From contig JAPTOF010000015.1 of the NCBI GenBank assembly GCA_028554755.1, positions 4,650,001 to 4,714,000 on the forward strand: a DNA stretch of 64,000 nt, given 5' to 3'. Positions within the stretch are counted from its first letter, which is position 1. Each line of letters begins with the position of its first letter. The translations under genes were made by a program, and so were the position numbers. This DNA is from Cordia subcordata (taxonomy: Eukaryota > Streptophyta > Magnoliopsida > Boraginales > Cordiaceae). The notes under the pieces are model-generated. The model made no database searches. It was not told the origin of the DNA and worked only from the letters and a program-made list of their open reading frames with translations. This document shows positions 45,539 through 57,037 of the stretch, piece after piece.

Positions 45539-46970
45539 TGATGTGTTGTACTTTTTTGTGTTTTTGCATTGTCATTTGTCTGTATTCTATAGGTGTTTTA
45601 GTGGTTATTAGATATCCTTAGTATAGTACTTATACTATATTTGAGCATACAAGGTTATAATTGTAAATAGTTGAGTTTAAGAGGTAAATGCTACACCAAT
45701 GGCTTGTTTTGATGTTTTAGGTGAGATTGAGGATTTATTCGAGATCAATGAAGATGGAAATGGTTTGAGCAAGGATTTGAAGAATCATTGAAGATGAGAA
45801 GTGGAAGAAAATGATGTTGGAAGCCCCTAGACAAAGATCAACGCAACTGGAAGCAAAACGGAGCAAAAATGAATCCAAAAGAGAGCAAATAGGCACTACC
45901 AGAACACTGGCTTTAGAGTACTTGTACACCCTCTCTCTATTCCACCAAAAATAGAGAGAAATCTTCTACCACTAGAATAAAGGTCCCTTGGTACTAGTGC
46001 ACCGGTTAGGTGTTCCGGTGGTCGTGAAAAATTGGCTATATAAGCCCTTTTTTGGGCATTTTATGTAACAAGATATATTCTTTCACACCCATCTCATAAA
46101 ACCCTAATCCTCTCATTAACCACTTCTAGCACACACACTAACACACACACCCACTCAGATCTAAGCCCATACAAGGATTACAACTTTTGGTGAGGATTTC
46201 CTCAAGATTCTATAAGAACAAGCAAGGATGAAAGGAGAGCTTTCTTAATCCTCTTTCATCTTCTTTCATTTTATGCTTGAATTGATAGATTACGGTGACT
46301 AAACTTGTGTAATGGGTTGATTTTCATAATCTTTGTTATGGGATTCTATTGATATATGCGTACTTTGTTCTTATTTTTAAAATCTTTATATTGTTTCATG
46401 TCTCTGTGTTTGATGTAAAGCTTGAAGAGTTGTATGCATATAGATTGAGTTGTATTTACTATAGAACACTTCTAATCCTTAGATTATGCATGTCTGTATG
46501 TGTGATTATGGATAACATGAAGTGGGCTGGTTTTATTCATGTCTATGTGGGTATGAAACATGCCTTATAGTGAATACATGCTCAAATATTGCTACATGTT
46601 GATGCTTAAATGTTTCCAATCACGTAAATCAAACTTGCTTGCATTTTCATCGTGGATAGCATGTCATATTCACAATGTCTTACCTTAGAATATGTAAGAT
46701 TGTGCCTATTAGTCATCGCTCAGCTATAGTTTCCCTAGAACAACAATGCACAAGTTAGGACTAGCCTAGATCCAGTCTTCTTTAGCTTTAAATCCAGCTA
46801 ATAGGAGTCCGGATAGGTTTAGTCAACCCTAGTAACCCTAGATCTTAGCTTTAAGTCTAGCTAATCATTTAGGAGCTACGGTAGGTTCATTCTAGGACAC
46901 CTAGGTAGCTTTCTAATCCCTCCTATGCCCTTAGGTACAGAAGGACCATGCCGTAGCTCTAAGTGTGCAC

Positions 46971-48596
46971 TGATGTGTGCTATTCGTATCGAGTTTTACA
47001 CCCGCAAGCATATGGATCATTCGTGGTACAGTGGATTCGAGTGTGGGTATCGTCTCTACAGGGAGGCTACCTTAGTTTAGTCTCTATGTGCTCAGTGCCT
47101 CAAATCAACTACGTGTGTGTGTGTGCTTACTTTAGGATGGAAGGGAGCTCGGAAAAAGGAAAATAAAAACTAATCTATAGAAGAACTTAAAGGAGCCAAA
47201 CTAAGGAAGGAAACACTAATAAAGAAGAAGGGGACCTAGGGCGATTGCATTGCAACAAGACTTGGGCTATGATAACGGATGACGTCTATCTAAGGCTCAG
47301 GACTTCTATTGCCGCTGTGTTGATCAGGGACTCTCTTAACCAATACTAGTGGTTCAACCCGTTAGCTGGATTTAAAGCTAAGAGCCAATCCCTCATAGCC
47401 TACGTAATTCGTGCTTAGAACTTATCCTCTTGGCTGGATTTAAAGCCAAGGACTAGCACCTAAACACTACGTGACATTAAGGCTTGATTAACCAACACTA
47501 ACGTGGGTGAGAGATACTCTATTCTAGGTTAACTTATCCGCTTGGCTGGATTTAAAGCCAAGGATTAGCACCTAAACTCGACTAAGCATAGCATGTAACC
47601 TATTAGCTAGATTTAAAGCTAAAGCCTACTCTACTAAGCAAAGCCATGAGATTACAATCACATCACCCATATAAGTAGATAAGAGCATTTGAAGCACAAA
47701 TAACACATACATATTCACTTAGGCATTTTAACAAACACATAGACATTTTTGATTTCCAATACATAGACATATTGAATCTTGCCATAAATTTATGTAAACA
47801 AACATGTATTAAAAGCCAAAGATCTACACAAATCCATTATTCAAAGCCCTAATCTAGTATACAACAACAATCAACCCTAAATCTAGCCTAATCTAGCAAC
47901 ATATTTACAAGAAATAGAGAAAGAACAAGAAGGACTTTCCTAAATTCTTGCTTTCAAATCTGTACAAATCCTTCAAATCTTTGTTTAATGCTTCAATCCT
48001 AGTTTGGTGTGGAGTTTACATGGTGATTTAGGGTGTTTTGTGAAGTGGGTGGGTAAAGAGTTAGGGTTTATTAGGATTTAAGAAAATAAAAGTTCCCCCC
48101 TCTTGAAAATGAGCTAAAACGAGCTTTTTATGGATTTCTTTAGCGTACAGCCGATCAACATAGCCGGTCAACTGGCTCCTATTTCTTGCTCGACTGGCTT
48201 CAATCATGATGCTCTCTAGAATGGCCGGTCGACCTAGCCGGTCCACCGGCTCCTTGAGGAACTCGACCGGCTTAAATTCTTTATTCTCTAGAGCAGTCGG
48301 TCGACCGGCTCTTCTTCTAAGTTGACTGGCTCGATCAGAATGATCCATTCTTCATTTCTTTTGTTCTGGTCTTCATTCATTAGCTCATTTCTTCCTCGCG
48401 TAAGCTTGAACCCTTCCAAAACACTCCTAAAACATGGAATATAACACTTAATATAGTATTTATGCATCTAAATACATTATGTACAAATATTACCAAATAT
48501 GCATAAACTTTATACTAAGTGCACTCAATTATACTCTAGACACCCTTAAATATGCATGCAAAACTAAATGCAAACACGCACAAATGACACACATCA
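46971..48596 (-). repeat. Element D 3' LTR (inverted)
   Basis: This 1626-bp copy pairs along its full length with 52252-53873 and differs by a few percent by eye. It contains four hairpins of the TTGGCTGGATTTAAAGCCAA type (47362, 47430, 47542 and 47603) and the GGTCGACC cluster (about 48150-48310). The LTR tip at 48596 abuts the polypurine tract. Confidence 0.94.
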
Positions 48597-48616
48597 ACAC
48601 CCCTAAACCTTCCCCT
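48597..48616 (-). promoter_or_regulatory. Polypurine tract of element D
   Basis: Read on the minus strand, GGGGAAGGTTTAGGGGTGT precedes the LTR directly. It is nearly the same as the tract of ATH1 (15505-15520), consistent with the same enzyme recognising both. Confidence 0.85.
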
Positions 48617-50126
48617 TGTTTGTCCTCAAGCAAGCCTAAATGAAGTCTATCCTTATGCTTTTCAAAGAGTTGCCAATTGCATTGACTTGCTATCTTTTCG
48701 CATCCAAGGGGTACAAGGGTCATTCCTTTCATGTAAGGGCTTTCCCTAGTCTTTTTCGGATTCTCCATTCAATCACACAGGGTCTCACACCTCTTGGGAA
48801 TGTCACCAAGTAGCTAGAACCTCCACAAACTTAGGATTCCAACTCACGCACTCGGGATGTTGATACTTCGTGCCCCATCAACTAACTTGGCCTCCCAATA
48901 TGCATTTAGCCCCAAAGATACAAGAAAGAGAAGATACATCACAATAGCTCACATTGACGTAAGAGCCTTATCCACAATACATAAAAATAAACAAAAGAGA
49001 TACTTGTGTCAAATTGACATTATGTCACTTCACACTTATTCAACATACTTCACTTTTCAATCTTTTTGTTTCCTTTTGGCTTTTTTTTTTCTCTTTTTTT
49101 ATTTTTTTTCATTTTTGCATTTTTTTTTAATACATAAATAGAACAAAAAGAAAGGAAAAAGAAGAGGCTAAGGCAAACTAAAAGAACCAATCAAGGAATG
49201 GGCACTCATATCAACAACCCTTTAAAAACACTTTTTCCAACCAAATTGTGCGAGAACTACAAGATGTATCCTTAGAAATGCTCACTCCCCACAGTTTTCA
49301 AAAAGATTCTCTTCGAAGTCTAGGTCATATCCCACACTCTATTTACTCCCTACAGTACTCCCTCATCTTCTCCAATCAATTAAGTCAATAGCAAAAGTCA
49401 ACTCTCCAACCAACGTGGAGATAAACCAACTCAAAATATGCAAAAAATTGAAAATTTTGAACACATTTTAAGCAAAAATAAGATATGGCAAGCAAATCTA
49501 TCCCATATATGATATAAATAATAAATGAGCAACCACACCCCCAAACCTAAACTTTGCTTGTCCTCAAGCAAAAATCACAAAGCCATACGACAAGCAATCA
49601 ACATGAAACACATACGGGGAATGGAGAGAAGGATAGATAAGGACAAGTAAAAGATGGATGGATACAACCTTGTTTCCATGTAGTCGGCAAATGCCAAAGA
49701 CAATCCAATGATCTACTAGCCTCCATCTTTTGTGGAAAGCACTAATGCTAAAAAAAAAAAACAAAGAAGAGATTAGAAGATAGTGCTATGCAAGCTCACA
49801 TTGACATTTGAAATGATAAATAAGGATGTAAACAAGGGGTAAAGGATTGATGCGCAAATGAAGGAAAGGAGCAAGAATAAGTAAGGGATAAAAAATCTAA
49901 CCTACTAAGAATGAAAACAAACAAAAGAAAGCCTAAACTATCAAAAGATAAGATAAACAAAAGCAATCTAATCTATTATGTACAAAGCAAGAATAAGTAC
50001 AAGAAAACTAATCTACTATATACAAAGGCAAAGACAAATAAATACAAGAAAAACAAGAAAAATATGAACAAGTCTAGGGTCCCTCCTAGTAGCACTGGAT
50101 TTAACGCCCCCAGCAGCGCGCCAATG
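48617..50126 (-). other. Element D post-ORF noncoding region
   Basis: It shares the block order of the Athila post-pol region: GTGACATAATGTCAATTTGAC-like sequence, an A/T-rich run near 49080-49140, and the second polypurine-like motif with CTTTGCTTGTCCTCAAGCAA (about 49535-49572). A decayed palindrome lies near 49787-49812. The far part (49850-50126) is A-rich with repeated AAACAAG/TACAAAGGCAAAG-type words and no reliable frame. Confidence 0.78.
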
Positions 50127-50720
50127 TTAAAGTAAAACATGTTTAAAGTTGCGTGGCACAAATTGCCGAATAATCATCAAAGCACAGAACGTAGAGGGAC
50201 AAGGGTCATGCACTAAGGGTTGGGTCGATGAATGCATGATGCACCCCTTTTCAATATCCCACCCCGAAATATCAAATGAGCATGTGGGTGCAAGTGTGGA
50301 ATGAAGCATGCTCAAACATGAAAAATCATGTCCTGGTTGCTCTTTAATTAGCCACCCCATGGCCTTCTTATCAAAATCAAGGGCTAAAAATACACCATCC
50401 TCATGGGTTAAAGATAAGTCAAATGCATGCAACATAAGAAATGTGCTTTCTAACCCTAGATGAAAGTGTTCTATGCAAGAAGGCACAAACGTGAGCTCCA
50501 AAGATGGATGCTCAATGGAATGGGCAAGGGGAGTAAGCATGACATTAGGAGAAGGAGGAACAAGGATAAGGGAATTGGACGTACTACACTCTTTTTCTCC
50601 ACAAAATATAGCATTTTCAAGCCTAGGACATTCTAACTCCTCACTAGGGGTGGATTCGATCTTAATGGGTTCTATTTCCATCAATGATTCATCAAACATC
50701 CAAAAAGATCCGTAGATCAT
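50127..50720 (-). CDS. D ORF3: protein related to the Athila PR-RT linker
   Basis: The ATG at 50720 gives about 197 codons (the frame itself is open four codons further upstream). Residues around 50319-50507 align to the linker before RT in Athila pol: PSLEL, LG, DLS..H, KAMGW and G.D.S, where ATH1 has KAIGW and GIDPS. The frame ends without any RT block. Its start overlaps the stop of the upstream frame as ATGA. No signal peptide, membrane segment or enzyme motif is visible. The role is unknown, and conservation with G suggests the protein was under selection at some time (inference). Confidence 0.7.
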   Translation of the reverse strand: MIYGSFWMFDESLMEIEPIKIESTPSEELECPRLENAIFCGEKECSTSNSLILVPPSPNVMLTPLAHSIEHPSLELTFVPSCIEHFHLGLESTFLMLHAFDLSLTHEDGVFLALDFDKKAMGWLIKEQPGHDFSCLSMLHSTLAPTCSFDISGWDIEKGCIMHSSTQPLVHDPCPSTFCALMIIRQFVPRNFKHVLL

Positions 50721-52081
50721 TCTTCTAAGCACACCAATTTCTTTTTATGTGTCTTCTTAGAGTTGCTATTCTCTTCAACATCGTGATTCTTAACTCCAAG
50801 AGACTTATCATCTAAAACTTCTGAAATTGATGTCTTGTTTTCCCCAATGGATGACTTTAAACCTTCACTAGCTAAAGTCTCTTTAAATTCAATAATATAT
50901 TCATCACTAGTGGGTGTCATCTCACCATCATGTTCTTCACAAGGGGTAGGCACAAATGGAGGGGACAAATGGGACTCAACGGATTCCTTATCATGTATGC
51001 ATGAATGCTCAAGGGAAGAATGCGCGCTAAACTCCCTAAATGCCAACTCGGAAAGCAATTGAGTACTATCGACATAAGACTCAATCTCCATGTGTGTAGG
51101 TAATGTAGGAAAATAGGGAAGGTTATGTTCACATGACTCATTAGGTGGCAATGAAAGCGCAAGAGGATAGGGTACTATTTCCTCTAAAACATAACCATAA
51201 GAGTCATTAAGAACTAAATTACTATCATGCTCATTCTCATCCTCACTGTAAGATGTGATTTCTCCATCTACCTTTCTTTCTAAATTCTTTTCCGAAACAC
51301 CATCAATTTCACCACTATTGTTCTCATCTCTAGGTTTCTCTCCTATCTCTTCAACTCGTTCTAAAGGTATCTCAACATTCTCACTCATGAGTTGCACAGT
51401 CTCAACCACTCTTTCCAAGGACATACCTAAAGATTTGGTGTCTCACTTCAAACTCTCTAGTTGTTCTTGGTTAGATTGGATGAGGGATAGGAGATAATCA
51501 AGTGTTTCCTCTTGAGAAGAAGACCTAAAAGAAGAGGGCTCAACCGAGTGAAAAGGGTAGTCATGTTGAAAATCATTTTGCACATAACCATCAAAAAACT
51601 CGGGAGAGGAATGGGTGGAAAAAGAAGGTGTTGGAGGTGGACAATCGAAACTAGAAGGTGAATGGAATAAAGAGTCATCTTGACCCCATTGTGAAAATGC
51701 ATGATGTTGCTCCCTAGTATCATGACAGTTAGATGTCGATGCATGCATAGACATATGATTTCTAGGGACATAGGGCATTGTATGCAATCGGGGATAAGGG
51801 TGGAAGGTGGGACAAGCACTAGAAAAATGAGCATGGCTTCCAGAATGATTGCAATAACAAGAATATGCATCTTTATAGTCATGATTACTAAATGAAGATG
51901 CATGAGATGTTGCATGAATATAGGGGTCAGTAGTAGCTCTAGCCCTAAATGGGGAATTCTCGTGGGGACAGAAAATGATAGGTTGCATGAAATTTCCACA
52001 CAAGCGACATGCATAAGGGACATGTTCGGGTGGTGGGGAACAGGATACAAGTGACCACCAAGAAGCATTAGAATTGGTCAT
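50717..52081 (-). pseudogene. D ORF1-2: zinc-knuckle and acidic-spacer protein with one stop
   Basis: The frame from the ATG at 52081 runs to a stop at 50717 and is open except for one TGA at 51443-51445. In G the matching codon is GGA (SLKGDTKS), so a single base change explains the stop. In order: a WWSL start, a cysteine group (C-X2-C...C), a knuckle at 51812-51853 whose second cysteine is serine (CNHSGSHAHFSSAC), and a Ser/Pro/His-rich middle. A leucine-rich stretch that may be coiled (LLSLIQSNQEQLESLK), an acidic segment (SEDENEHDSN) and a basic C-terminus (SKKTHKKK) follow. It may be a divergent gag-like RNA-binding protein; I cannot place it in a family. Confidence 0.7.
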
Positions 52082-52227
52082 ATTCAATGAATCACAAGTA
52101 AAACCTCTTCACAATCAATTTTTTTTATTTTTTTTTATTTTTCAAAAAATGGAAAGCAAGTGAATATAGTGCACACGCAAGCAACCAATCCCAAACACAA
52201 AAGCACACAAAGAACCAATACCGTGCC

Positions 52228-52245
52228 TCCCCGACAACGGCGCCA
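52228..52245 (-). promoter_or_regulatory. Element D primer-binding site (tRNA-Asp)
   Basis: On the minus strand TGGCGCCGTTGTCGGGGA matches the complement of the 3' end of plant tRNA-Asp(GTC), TGGCGCCGTTGCCGGGGA, in 17 of 18 bases. It starts 6 nt inside the LTR end at 52252. It is the best-preserved primer site of the Athila type in the window. Confidence 0.9.
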
Positions 52246-52251
52246 AAAACT

Positions 52252-53873
52252 TGATGTGTGCTATTCGTATCGAGTTTTACACCCGCAAGCGTACGGATCG
52301 TTCGTGGTATAGTGGATTCGAGTACGGGTATCGTCTTCACAGGGAGGCTACCTTAGTTTAGTCTCTATGTGCTCGAGTGCCTCAAATTAGCTACGTGCAT
52401 GTGTATGCTTACTTTAGGATGGAAGGGAGCTCAAAAAAAGGAAAATAAAAACTAATCTATGGAAGAACTTAAAGGAGCCAAACTAAGGAAGGAAACACTA
52501 ATAAAGAAGAAGGGGACCTAGGGCGATTGCATTGCAACAAGACTTGGGCTATGATAACGGATGAGGTCTATTTAAGGCTCGGGACTTCTATTGCTGTTGT
52601 GTTGATCAAGGGCTTTCTTAACCAATACTAGTGGTTCAACCCGTTAGCTGGATTTAAAGCTAAGGGCCAATCCCTCTTAGCCTACAAAATTCGTGCTTAG
52701 AACTTATCCTCTTGGCTGGATTTAAAGCTAAGGACTAGCACCTAAACACTACGTGACATTAAGACTCGATTAACCAATACTAACGTGGGTGAGGGATACT
52801 CTAATCTAGGTCAACTTATCCGCTTGGCTGGATTTAAAGTCAAGGACTAGCACCTAAACTCAACTAAGCATAGCATCTAACCTATTAGCTGGATTTAAAG
52901 ATAAAGCCTACTCTACTAAGAAAAGCCATGAGATTAAGCACAATCACATCACCCATACAAGTAGATAAGAGCATTTGAAGCACAAATAACACATGCATAT
53001 TCACTTAGGCATTTTAACAAACACATAGACATGTTTGATTTCCAATACATAGACATATTGAATCATGCCATAAATTTATGTAAGCAAACATGTATTAAGA
53101 GCCAAAGATCTACACAAATCCATTATTCAAAGCCTTAATCTAGTATACAACAACAATCAACCTTTAATCTAGCCTAATCTAGCAACATATTTACTAGAAA
53201 TAGAGAAAGAACAAGAAGGACTTCCCTAAATTCTTGCTTCCAAATCCGTACAAATCCTTCAAATCTTTGTTTAATGCTTCAATCCTAGCTTGGTGTGGAG
53301 TTTAGATGGTGATTTAGGGTGTTTTGTGAAGTGTGTAAAGGGTTAGGGTTTATTAGGATTTAAGAAAATAAAAGTTCCCCCTTGAAAATAAGCTGAAACG
53401 AGCTTTTTATGGATTTTTTTAGCGCACAGCCGGTTGACATAGCTGGTCGACCGGCTCCTATTTCTTGCTCGACCGACTTTAATCATGATGCTCTCTGGAA
53501 TGGCCGGTCGACCCAGCCGGTCCACCGACTCCTTGAGGAACTCGACCGGCTTAAATTCTTTATTCTTTGGAGTAGCTGGTTGACCGATTCTTCTAAGTTG
53601 ACCAGCTAGATTAGAATGATCCATTCTTCATTCCTTTTGTTCTGGTCTTCGTTCATTAGCTCATTTCTTCCTCGCGTAAGCTTGAACCCTTCCAAAACAC
53701 TCCTAAAACATGGAATATAACACTTAGTATAGTATTTATGCATCTAAATACATTATGTACAAATATTACCAAATATGCATAAACTTTATACTAAGTGCAC
53801 TCAATTATACTCTAGACACCCTTAAATGTGCATGCAAAAACTAAATGCAAACACGCACAAATGACACATATCA
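52252..53873 (-). repeat. Element D 5' LTR (inverted)
   Basis: This 1622-bp copy is the partner of 46971-48596. It contains the same hairpin series starting at 52644, 52712, 52824 and 52884, with a few stem mismatches, and the GGTCGACC cluster near 53420-53590. The right edge is followed by the TGCAC duplication and E's LTR. Confidence 0.94.
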
Positions 53874-54321
53874 TGCACGCTTACGGACGGACTCGCACAA
53901 AGTCCTAGGATGTAATTAGGATACCAGCTAGTGGCCTAGTATTTGAGTACCACATAAATAAGCCAATTCCCTTAATCCTATAGCATGAGTTGAGAATCAC
54001 CCATTTATAAGCGTAAGTCACCCTATCATCTTTCCATAGGTTTAATCCCCCTAGATTAGCTTAGTTCTCAATTTTTCTTTCTATCATTTATAGTGTGGTA
54101 CTTTTATCTTTCTTCTTTAGCTCCCTAAAATCCAAAATCCCCAAAAAGATGATTACTTTAGGTTTCTTTTCGAGCTTTCACTAGAACGTACTAGCTTAAG
54201 ATTTTACCACACTTTGAGCCTCCATGTGGTTCGACACCCACATTAGTACCCCTTATATTACAAAGTTCGTACGCTTGTGGGACCTTTTAGGGCTTGGACC
54301 TTCAAGGGCACATCAAGTTCT

Positions 54322-54339
54322 TGGCGCCATTGTCGAGGA
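54322..54339 (+). promoter_or_regulatory. Element E primer-binding site (tRNA-Asp)
   Basis: TGGCGCCATTGTCGAGGA matches the tRNA-Asp complement in 15 of 18 bases. It lies 6 nt after the LTR end, the same spacing as in D. Confidence 0.88.
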
Positions 54340-54602
54340 GGCATGGTGGTTTGTTATTAGCTTGTGTTTTAGTACTTGCTTTATTTGTTTTTCTTGCTTT
54401 TTCTTTATAATTTGTCTGGTTTTTTCTTATCTTACTTTTTGTTTATATTATTTTGCTTCGGTACTTACTTATTTCTCTTGGTTTCTTTTGTTTTTGTTTT
54501 GCTTCTTTTGTAGACCTTCTGGAATTGTGGCTTATTTACTGTAACTTTAAGATTTTTGAAGTTTTCGGGGGTTGAAGTGGCAAGAGTTAAGATAACTTTT
54601 GC
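54340..54602 (+). other. Element E leader
   Basis: This T-rich leader lies between the primer site and gag. Its last 100 bp (GTAGACCTTCTGGAATTGTGG, GTTTTCGGGGGTTGAAGTGG) match the ATH1 leader. No separate ORF is convincing; the T-rich frame across 54330-54540 is not conserved. Confidence 0.75.
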
Positions 54603-55817
54603 ATGCTTGGTAGGAGATCCCTTGGAAATCTCCTAGTTCCCCTTAATCCCGAACCCAATAGGATTTCAAGGCACTTTAGGAATTTAGGAGATGATCCCAA
54701 TAATCGTCCTAATCATCCCATTCGCCAAATGAATCCTATTCCACCTCATAATCACTATAGGCATCAAGCCCAAGATCATTTTGCACAAGAGCCTCTTACA
54801 CTGGACCCACACATAGATGAGAAACCCACTGTTAGGCAATTCTTCCTCCCCGAAGCCTTTAAGCCTAATTTAACTATTCAAATTTCGGGTTAGGGGGAGA
54901 TGAACTTTGAGATTAAGCCTAATATGTTGGCGATGCTTATTTCCTTCTATGGGAGAAGCAATGAGAGTCCTCTAGAGCACATTATCAACTTTGTTGGGAT
55001 GAGTTCTATTCTCTATGTCCCCAATGTCTCCCAAGAGGTCATAGGTCTAAGATTTTTTCCTTTCTCTCTTAAGGACAAGGTGAGGACTTGGTTGCATTCT
55101 TTACCTAATAGTTGAATCATTTCATGGGCCAAGCCTTAATCTAAGTTCTTTCAGAAATTCTATCCCATGGCCAAGACGACTGATCTTAGGACTACCATTA
55201 TGACTTTCTCCCAACATGATCTAGAATCTTTTAATGAGGCTTGGGAGAGGTTCAAAGACCTTCTTAGACAGTGTCCACACCATGAGTATGGTAGTCATGA
55301 CATACTTTGGTACTTCTTTCGAGGTTTAAATGAACATAATAGGATGATGGTCAATGTCACCTCAAATGGTGGCTTCTATACCTTAACACCAACTGAGGCA
55401 TGGGAGAAAATAGAGTTGATAGCTGAAAATTCTTTTCAAAACTTTGCCATGGATAGGTCTAGTCAGGAAGGTATTAAGAGAGGTGTTAGTGAGGTTGAAA
55501 TTTCTTTAGATTTACGCGTTAAGGTAGAGGCCTTAATAAATAAGTTAGATCAATTCATTTTGTTGTCTCTTTCATCTCACGGTCATAAGACTAGTTTGAT
55601 AGGTTTGTCCTCCACCTCTATGGTCGTTGAAGTGTGTGCTTTATGTTCTAAGTCATCTCATGAGACCATAGCTTGCCCTTTAGCACCCCAGTTTCTTGAA
55701 TTTATGAAAGAGCAAGTGTGTGCTACTCAAGGTTATTATTGTCAGTACAATACATACTCGAACACATGTAATCCAGGTTGGAGAGAGAACCCAAAATTTT
55801 CTTGGAGACATGCTTAG
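54603..55817 (+). pseudogene. gag: Element E gag, broken
   Basis: It starts MLGRRSLGN as in ATH1. The N-terminal Pro/Asn-rich part ends at a TAG (54891-54893). The capsid-like domain follows (FEIKPNMLAML, LKDKVRTWLHSLP) to a TGA near 55114, then a frame change. The rest (55167-55817) is open: ESFNEAWERFKDLLRQCPHH, WYFFRGLNEHNRMMVNV and the knuckle C-X2-C-X4-H-X4-C (CALCSKSSHETIAC). A TAG at 55815-55817 ends it where ATH1 continues. Without its three stops it would be a gag of the usual Athila length, but this copy cannot make it. Confidence 0.88.
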
Positions 55818-57037
55818 CATGAGTCTAATTCATATGCCCAAGTTCTACCTCAACAACGACCTTGTCCTTAGCACCCCCAGGTTTCTACCATCTTAATTAA
55901 CCCCATCTCACTATTGCTTCTTAATCTCAGGCTTTACTTGCTCCTTCTAGTAGCTAGCCTTGTAGCAATGACATGATAAAGATAATGCAGTTCATTTAGA
56001 GCCAACAACAGGAATTAGTAGAAAATGGGCTACATATGGCTAGGATTGAAGCATAGTTAAAGCAGTTGACCAGTCAGTTGAGTACTAAAGACCCTGGAAA
56101 GCTACCTTCTCAGCCGGAGGTAAACCCTAGAGTCCAGTTCTATTCCTTTACCGATACCACTTATCCCTCTTAGGCCCAAGCTAAGGTCATTATCACTCTT
56201 AGGAGCGGTAGAATAATGGATAATAGGGTAGGAGTTGATTACGCAGTGCCTGCACCTAGTGGTCTTTTTGAGTCTAGAGAGCCTCATTGTAGACTTATTG
56301 AGGGGGAATCTAGATAGGGCCCTGTTGAGAGAGTTGAGCCGTTTAGAGACCATCGAGAGAGTATGACGTCCTACCCACGTCGAGAGAAAAGAAGAGACCA
56401 TTGATGATTCCCATATGTCGAGAGGTGTTACACCTAGAGTTCCCTTCCTATCCACTTTAGAGAGGCCCACGCCTAGTGAGGGTTCCAGGATTTTCAAGAT
56501 CTTAGAGCATCTTAAGGACCTTAAGGTCAGTCTTCCCTTAATAGATGTGATTCTTTCTATTCCCTCATATTCTAAGTTCTTTAAAGACCTTTATACGAGG
56601 TAGCGTAGATCATTGAACACTCCTAAGAAGGAAAGGCTTACGAAGAAAATGAGTAGTATTTGTACTTTGGGCGTTCTGGCCAAAATGAGTAACCCTAGAG
56701 CTTTCACCATTCCTTATAGGAACAATGAGACCTAGATTGATCATGCCTTATTAGATTTAGGGTCCAGTTAAATCTCATTCCCCACTCCATCTATCAGCAA
56801 CTATAGTGAGTTGTCCCCTACACATGTTACTCTTTACCTAATTGACAGGTCTGGTGTAGACCTAAAGGCATGCTATAGGATGTTATGGTCCAGGTAGGTA
56901 AGTTCGTGCACCCTGTTGACTTCATAGTATTAGATATAGATTTGGGTCACGATTATAGGTATTCCACCCCTATTTTATTAGGTCACCCCTCCTTGCTACC
57001 ACAAATGCCATTATTCATTATAGGTTAGGGTTATTAG
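55818..57037 (+). pseudogene. Element E gag tail and protease remnant
   Basis: The spacer blocks (LPSQPEVNPRVQ, LERPTPSEGSRIFKILEHLKDLKV, SYSKFFKDLYTR) are followed by TAG and a damaged protease: HALLDLGSS is present near 56740-56770 but a base deletion follows, and FIVLDIDLGH and LLGHPSLL-like blocks are in shifted frames. The catalytic Asp-Leu-Gly is kept; the frame is not. Confidence 0.8.

Larger units (their letters stand above)
46971..53873 (-). mobile_element. Element D: complete non-autonomous LTR element
   Basis: This 6.9-kb insertion is in inverted orientation. It has LTRs at 52252-53873 (5') and 46971-48596 (3'), a primer site 17 of 18 identical to the tRNA-Asp complement, and a polypurine tract. 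TGCAC is duplicated exactly on both sides (46966-46970 and 53874-53878). The internal 3.65 kb contain a zinc-knuckle ORF and an Athila-linker-like ORF but no capsid domain, protease, RT, RNase H or integrase that I can recognise. It must have been mobilised by enzymes of another element, most likely an Athila relative (inference from shared LTR features and primer site). Confidence 0.92.
45539..54315 (+). repeat. Element E 5' LTR, split by element D
   Basis: The LTR starts TGATGTGTTG and ends GGGCACATCA. The parts 45539-46970 and 53879-54315 together make about 1.87 kb, joined at TGCAC. It has hairpins at 46782-46801 and 46845-46864 (TTAGCT...AGCTAA) and the block ending GTGGTTCGACACCC. A single partner LTR would lie beyond the window. 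Confidence 0.9.

Noticed and set aside
45538..45539. Element E LTR as the missing 3' LTR of element G
   Set aside because: The LTR at 45539 is followed by its own primer site and gag, differs strongly from the G LTR at 41050, and no polypurine tract precedes it, so it is a separate insertion.
51457..52068. 203-codon frame overlapping D ORF1 in another phase
   Set aside because: It is Met/Ile/His/Leu-rich in the manner of a shifted frame. The matching frame in G (43334-43639) is only partial, and the ORF1 frame has the knuckle and the better match between D and G.
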